NCBI GenBank assembly: GCA_008973525.1
Contig: WACJ01000530.1
Coordinates: forward strand, 310,001-374,000
Origin: Stenopsyche tienmushanensis
Taxonomy: Eukaryota; Arthropoda; Insecta; Trichoptera; Stenopsychidae
Length of the DNA stretch: 64,000 bases
Direction: 5' to 3'
Shown piece by piece: positions 58,385 through 64,000 of the stretch. Numbering within the stretch: position 1 is the stretch's first letter; every line of letters starts with the position of its first letter. The notes under the pieces were generated by a model. It was not told the DNA's origin. It saw only the letters and a program-made list of their open reading frames with translations, and did no database searches. Made by a program: the position numbers and the translations under genes.

Positions 58385-58740
58385 AGTGTCAGAAGATGTG
58401 GATGTTGAGGGTGCGTCCGCAAATTAGCAGTGCATAGCCCAAGTGCTGGGCAAGAGTAGGAGAGCGCGCTTGGGTAATTTGAAAAGCAACCTGTTGGCCT
58501 CAGTGTTGGGCCAGCGACAGTCGCGGCTGGTCACGCGCCCGGGGCTCCTTTTCACGCGCGATTCTCGACCTTAACGCACCTGTTAATAAGCGTCGAATTC
58601 CTTCGGCGCGAATTTGAATTTCTAAACGGACCCGCGAGTGCCGCGCGCGCCATTTTGCGCCTTAAGCCCGCCGAGCTTAGGGCTCACAACGCGCTGACGT
58701 ACCCTCGCATTTCTTTCGATGCGACCAGAGAAACAGGTAT
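58385..58740. other. GC- and CpG-rich island
   Basis: About 350 bases with many CpG and GCGC (cgcggctggtcacgcgcccg, ccgcgcgcgccattttgcgc) inside strongly AT-rich DNA. No repeat match elsewhere in the window and no convincing frame. It could be a promoter or first exon of a gene to the right, or a foreign insertion. Confidence 0.45.
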
Positions 58741-59689
58741 TTTAAGGTCACCTTTGGATCTTTGCATTTTTCAAGTGTTTAAATTGGCATCAACAGTTAT
58801 AAAAGAAACAAACATTTTTCGAATGGTCACATGCAAACTGTGAAATTTTACTGTGCGAACTGTGCGAACAACGACTGAAAGTTTTTATATGACAATTTTT
58901 TTGGGATTACACTGAATGCAGTAAAAACTCACAAGGTAAACCTGATTTTTATCAACACAAACAAAAAAAATATATCTTTTACTAAATACACATTAAACCA
59001 GTATCATATGCAATGTTAATTGCGCTGCAATCAAGTTATATAAATACAGTTATCCCGATGGACCCGATTGCTTAAATCCAGAACTCATACCTGGTTCGAA
59101 TTACAATATATGCTATTAACTATAAAAAAAAATTAATATCCACACAAAAACGTTTCCAAATCAAAAATAATCGCATAAAATCGCATTTTTGATGATGAAT
59201 TCCATCTCAAAATCAGCTGATCAAACAAACAATTCGATCAACATTCGGACCTAATTTTTCCGGCGCAAAACAACAACAAATTTCAGCTCTGATTGACATC
59301 GAATAACATGGATCCGATTTAAAAATTCGATGCCCCCCATAACGCGGGTTAATTTCATCGGTCTCAAATGCATATGGCATAATTTTTCTCATGTGTCTAA
59401 TTCACATGATTCTACACAAGAAATGCCACTTTCCTATTGTGTTCGCACATTTGTGCCTGGGACAATTTTATTTCGATTTTCCCGTTACACTTTTAAGCAC
59501 AATTAAAGGCGCACGGATTGACGACTGTTATGGAGAGATTGAGAAATTTGCATCTTCTTCGGTGTCGAACGAAATTGCTCCACTTGATTCAATTTTGGGT
59601 CTTAAAATGCCAAAAATACGTGCCGTTTTAACATTTATGCTTGTAAAGATCATACTTTTTAATGTTTTATTGATATACGCCATTGATAA

Positions 59690-59975
59690 AAAAGAATTGG
59701 GTTTTGTTCGTTCGAAATGCGCTGCTATACCGTTCATCGGATCGCAATAAAACTTCGTCCACTTATTGTTAAAGATTTCGCGAGTAACATAGACATAGTC
59801 TAATATATAAAAATTAATGTTTGTTTGTCCGTATTTAATGCACTGTCATACCGTTCATTCGATTGCGATAAAACTTTGCCAACTTATTGTTTGCACTTTC
59901 CTAAATAATATAAATATAATACAATTAAGTTACAATATATAAAAATCAATGTTTGTGTGTTTGTTCATATTTATA
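59690..59975 (+). mobile_element. Helitron-like interspersed repeat
   Basis: Two units in the usual order, starting aaaaagaattgggttttgtt and ending aatatataaaaatcaatgtt. The 119-codon open frame at 59391-59750 runs into this repeat and is therefore probably not a gene. Confidence 0.55.
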
Positions 59976-60784
59976 ATATAACCAATAAAATCCCCGGTCT
60001 ATATGATTTGATAGAAATAAGTATTAAGTAGTAGTCCTTAAATTCCAAAGGCATATGTCAAGCCCAAATTATAAATACATGTATTTCGATTTACAACAAA
60101 ATTAAATTGAGGCAATTTTTCCTCGATTATCATACAAACGATTCCATTAAAGTTTGCTCTGACGCTCGTAACATATTCAAAGAGGCAACCTCCGCCTTCA
60201 TTATAATACAAAAGTAGTTAAGAACCAGAAAAAAACTATTTTAATCCATACTTTATGGATATCGGACGCTTTGATATGATGCCATATCCAAGTGTACTTA
60301 ATACTAAAACGACCTTAATCGAATCGCCCTAATGTTATTTATACAAAATCCAACTGAAAGCACCATCAATCAAATTTTAAAGGGAATGTACAGTTTTATT
60401 CGGATTTAATTCGAACAAACACTGGACAAATTTCGTTCAAATTGAGACTAATTGTATTTTAATTATTTGCTCTTTATTATGGTAATTTAATCCGCCTCTT
60501 CGCCGATGATGTGGGATGGTACAGCTAAGATAATTGATTTAAAAACATTCTGCCCCATAAATCCAGTCATCCGGTTGTTATTCCGATTAATATTTGATAT
60601 TGAATGAATAAATGATAATGGGACTGCTTTTAAACTAATATTAAGAAGGAAGGATGCGCGCGCAGTATGGCGCTTGAGTTCTGCTCAGGGGAGAGAGGGA
60701 GACAGACGAACTACACGTGAATCCTCAATTGTTTGTCTTCCTAAATAAATAAAAATAAAAATGCTGCTAAAATGTAATGGGTAA

Positions 60785-61165
60785 AAATGGGGTTTGTCCT
60801 GGTTGACACGATTTTTACCTTTTTAATAATCTAAAATTAAAAACAATAAAAATATTCTTAACAAATAAAGATATTGCTATAGTCCCTACCTCAAATAAAT
60901 TTTTAAAAAAATATTTTCATAAAATAACAACAGTATTAAAAAAAAGTAATTTTTGATCTTATTTTTTTAATTTAAATTTTTTTATATAGTTAAAAATAAA
61001 ATTTCGATTTAAATCTGGTAGAGACAATAGATAGAGCTATATAGAAAATATTTGTATCAAATTTGTATTAAATAATTAAATTAAAATTTAAGATAACATG
61101 TCGACCGTTTTTTAAAAAATAGTTTAGAGAAAAACGCGTTTAAAAATTTAATTCAGATGGGATTT
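60785..61165 (+). repeat. Long ORF-less repeat, copy 2
   Basis: Second copy of the repeat in odorant receptor intron 2, with tggttgacacgatttttacc, gctatagtccctacctcaaa and gagacaatagatagagctat. Confidence 0.6.
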
Positions 61166-61169
61166 ATAT

Positions 61170-62660
61170 TTATGAAACCAATATTAGCATCTACAGACTG
61201 TTATTATTTCACTATAAACATATTTGAGTGTTTTTTTATGGCTTTTATGACATTTAAACCCTATTTTTAAAAAAATAGCATACAATTCCAGATGTAGATT
61301 AGTCGCTAATTATGAGTTGGATATTTTATTCTTAAGAATAAAGCAGATATATTGCACAAAAATCATGTTTAGCAATAGTTCTATCAAAAATGCAACTTAT
61401 AAAGATTTTTCCGTCATTGTATTTGGATACAAAGTGTGTCCAAACATAAAATTTAAAAAAACGCGAATATTTTTGGGTCATCCTAATATTTGTAAAAAGC
61501 GTCCATAAGACTTATTTATACAATTATGGATTTATAGAGCATTTAAAAGTCATCAATGAGCCGTCGTTTGCAGTCCTCGTTGGTTAGTTTAACAATCGAC
61601 TATATATCGCTTCTTAGCACTTTAAAAGCTAATTGTATGGAAATATGGGATTCATTCTAGATTTTTCGTTGATTCGTTCCATCATTTGTCGCTTTGTAAG
61701 CCGAGCTGGTGATTTATGAAGGTCAGGCTTGGAAAGCCAAGTCCTAGTTGGTCATGCGAGTTCCGATGCCCTGTAATAAGTCAGCATAACTGTCTCATAT
61801 TCTAATGTCATATTTACGCATTGATATAAAACTGTCTAACTGTTAAAAGACTGAACGTTGATTAGCAATCGCGCTTGTGTGTGTGCTTAGAAAGTATTCA
61901 GGTTTATTACTACAAATTATAGCAGCATTGGAATCGATACGTGATGCACTTGCTCCAAATGAGACTCACGGCATTCTTATGATACGCACTCGAGATTGAA
62001 GGCTTTCAAGGCTGCTGAATCATCACAGGCATTCCAAATTTCTAAAATCCAAATACTACCAAACTACAGATCTTCTTCCTTATCATGTAATCCCAATTAT
62101 GCAAGACATGTGGCATAGGCGTCTCGAAACGAGGCTTTACATAATGAGCACGTATGACAGTAAGCGCGTTTATGCAACGTTTGTTTGGATTATATATACT
62201 CGGTCGTTAAACGGGAGTACCTTAAAATGTGACGCACATCGGGTCAATGGATCAAATGGGCGCGTCAGGAAACTGCGATTTGTATCCCATCCATAAAAAT
62301 GTGTACACACCTGCTTAACAGGCAGCCCATAACAAACGATAATCCATTGCGATGGACGCATATTAGCACACTTAGATGGACCATGTTTAGCAGTGATATG
62401 AGTCAATCAAAATGCTGCACTTAAATAGTAACAAATTTTACAGTAATAATGCAAGAGTTCAAAATGATTACATCGACGGTGTAGCGGCTCAATGCAATTT
62501 GCGGTTTACATCCAACTGTCGTGTGTCAATCGATGCTAATGATGGACATTTGGACTTTTTGCTAATTTAATTCAATATTCAATCCAAAATATAATGCATT
62601 TTAAATATTATAAATAGGGTTTTTTTTATGGGGACGCTCAAAATTTTGAGTGTAAAAGAT
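61170..62660. other. Intergenic DNA, no gene seen
   Basis: Only overlapping chance frames on both strands (62099-62406). Nothing recognised. Confidence 0.4.
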
Positions 62661-62664
62661 TTAA

Positions 62665-62875
62665 AAAAAGTGTGTTATGGTTGACACAATTTCAACGCTT
62701 TTCATCAACTAAAATTAAAAAAATTAAAATGATTCTTAATTAATAAATGTTTCGCTATAGTTCATACCTCAAAGAAAAAAATATATTAAATTTAACACAA
62801 GATAGCAAATATTTTTAACAAAAAAGTCATTTTTTAACCTTGTTTTTCACAGTTTTAATTTTTTTTAAAAATACA
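62665..62875 (+). repeat. Long ORF-less repeat, partial copy 3
   Basis: Carries tggttgacacaatttcaacg, tcgctatagttcatacctc and aagtcattttttaaccttg, then breaks into the TIR element that starts at 62872. Confidence 0.55.
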
Positions 62876-63260
62876 TTTGTGTCTGTTTTTATCCACGGGG
62901 AATCGCATTTAAAAATACTTGGACTACAAAAAAAAATTAAGAGCAAGTTTCCATCAATTTTAAATACCGCATAACTTCAAATAAATGTCAAAAAATGTAC
63001 CAAAAGTCGCATAAAAAAAGTTTTTATATAAAAAATTGACATAAATAAAAACACAATACGTATTTATCTTAGAATCGCTTTGTTAAAGTCTGTTCTACTC
63101 GTTTTAACTTGCACTAGTGTTCATTTTAAATTTTTTTATGCGAATTCGCATTAAAAAAATTTCTTTCTATAAAAAAGAGGGATAGGTACCATTATTTTTT
63201 AAAACGGCATAACTTCAAATTCACATTAAAAAAATCAACATAAAAATAGACCCAAGTGTA
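62872..63260. mobile_element. Second copy of the TIR element at 39701-39969
   Basis: Left end TACATTTGTGTCTGTTTTT and right end aaaaatagacccaagtgta match the first copy; the interior repeats the accgcataacttcaaat block twice, giving a longer element. It inserted at the end of another repeat copy. A fragment of the same family is at 58030-58110 (gcataaaaacagaccctgaa). Confidence 0.65.
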
Positions 63261-64000
63261 GTAGCCAGATTTAAGCGTCAATGTCATCGAAATTTGTATC
63301 TACTAAATACGCGCTATCAAGCAAAATTGCGGCGTATAATTGAACGAAATTATATTTCATATTAAATGCCATAAAATTATCAATTAAATACAATAAACAT
63401 TAAATTGATATCTGATATATAACTTGATTTATTTATATTTAAAGATTTAGCGTTGTTATTGAAAGGCGCCATAAATTTGATTTTTATTTCAAATAAGCAT
63501 TTATGTTTATGATTTATTTTTAGGATTATATCCAAATGAAACTAATAGTGTTTAAATACAAAATTTTGTTTAAAATATTGCAAAATCATTTATAATTTCA
63601 CAAATAAGTAATAATTTTATATGGACCCAATACACTTTCAGTATCGATTCACATTTTTATTTGTTGTTATTTTATGATTCACGCTCATATGCAATTAATT
63701 TGCGTTGATCCATATGATGTATAAATATACAGATTAATAGTCAATCATCAAATTAAATCATAATATTGTCAGTAAAATGAAAAAATCATCATAGGTTTAT
63801 CATCGCTGATGTGCATTTTATACAAGATATTGCTTAAGCGCGATGCAAATGTCAAATTTCACTTTCATCCGGGCGTTTTAATGACGTTTTTGGACTGAAG
63901 AGGTTCGAAAACGTTTGTTTTGTACAATTCCTCGATATTATAAATGTCAAATCGTCGTTTGTGCGTTTAAATTCGGCGTTATATCATTGGTTTTTGATGT
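63261..64000. other. AT-rich DNA at the window edge
   Basis: No feature seen on either strand. Confidence 0.4.

Noticed and set aside
59391..59750. 119-codon frame starting with a hydrophobic segment
   Set aside because: Its last third is the Helitron-like unit, no family is recognisable and there is no splice or poly(A) context.

Overview
The window is AT-rich, intron-bearing nuclear DNA from an insect. The host genes are split by short to kilobase introns with normal GT...AG borders, one gene belongs to the insect-only 7tm_6 odorant receptor family, and the intervening DNA is crowded with decayed non-LTR retrotransposons, solo LTRs, Helitron-like repeats and MITE-like elements. The odorant receptor and the beta subunit both look generically insect; I cannot fix the order from sequence alone.

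Three host genes can be supported. (1) A complete soluble guanylate cyclase beta-1 subunit gene (Gycbeta100B/GUCY1B1 type) runs on the + strand from 10776 to 27933 in 14 coding exons. It encodes 600 residues with the haem-binding H-NOX domain (His105 in its canonical place), a PAS-like region, a signalling coiled coil and the catalytic domain. (2) Inside its last intron, on the opposite strand, sits a three-exon gene (26591 to 25348) for a 365-residue ankyrin and SOCS-box protein closest to ASB17. Its poly(A) signal lies within about 10 bases of the cyclase exon 13 border. (3) A five-exon odorant receptor gene lies at 35671-38813 on the + strand, with all splice phases consistent except for one single-base frameshift in a GGGG run, so it is either a very young pseudogene or carries an assembly error.

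Layout: 1-10500 is intergenic, with LTR, LINE and Helitron-like debris, including a LINE nested in an LTR with an exact 11-bp target duplication. 10500-28215 is the cyclase gene; its introns hold more repeats, a 740-bp imperfect palindrome and the nested gene. 28215-35600 is intergenic, with a 21-bp minisatellite of about 0.8 kb that is open in one frame and contains a 357-bp higher-order duplication. 35600-39090 is the odorant receptor. 39100-64000 contains no confident gene: it holds LTR copies (one solo LTR with both ends, 48267-48692), TIR elements, long ORF-less repeats, a GC-rich island near 58.4-58.75 kb, a decayed acyl-CoA ligase fragment near 45.2 kb and one plausible orphan terminal exon at 53.9 kb.

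The least explained signal is a stem-loop (arms GGCTGCAGGAAG / CTTCCCGCAGCC) that recurs about 16 times across the window inside otherwise diverged LTR-like repeats.
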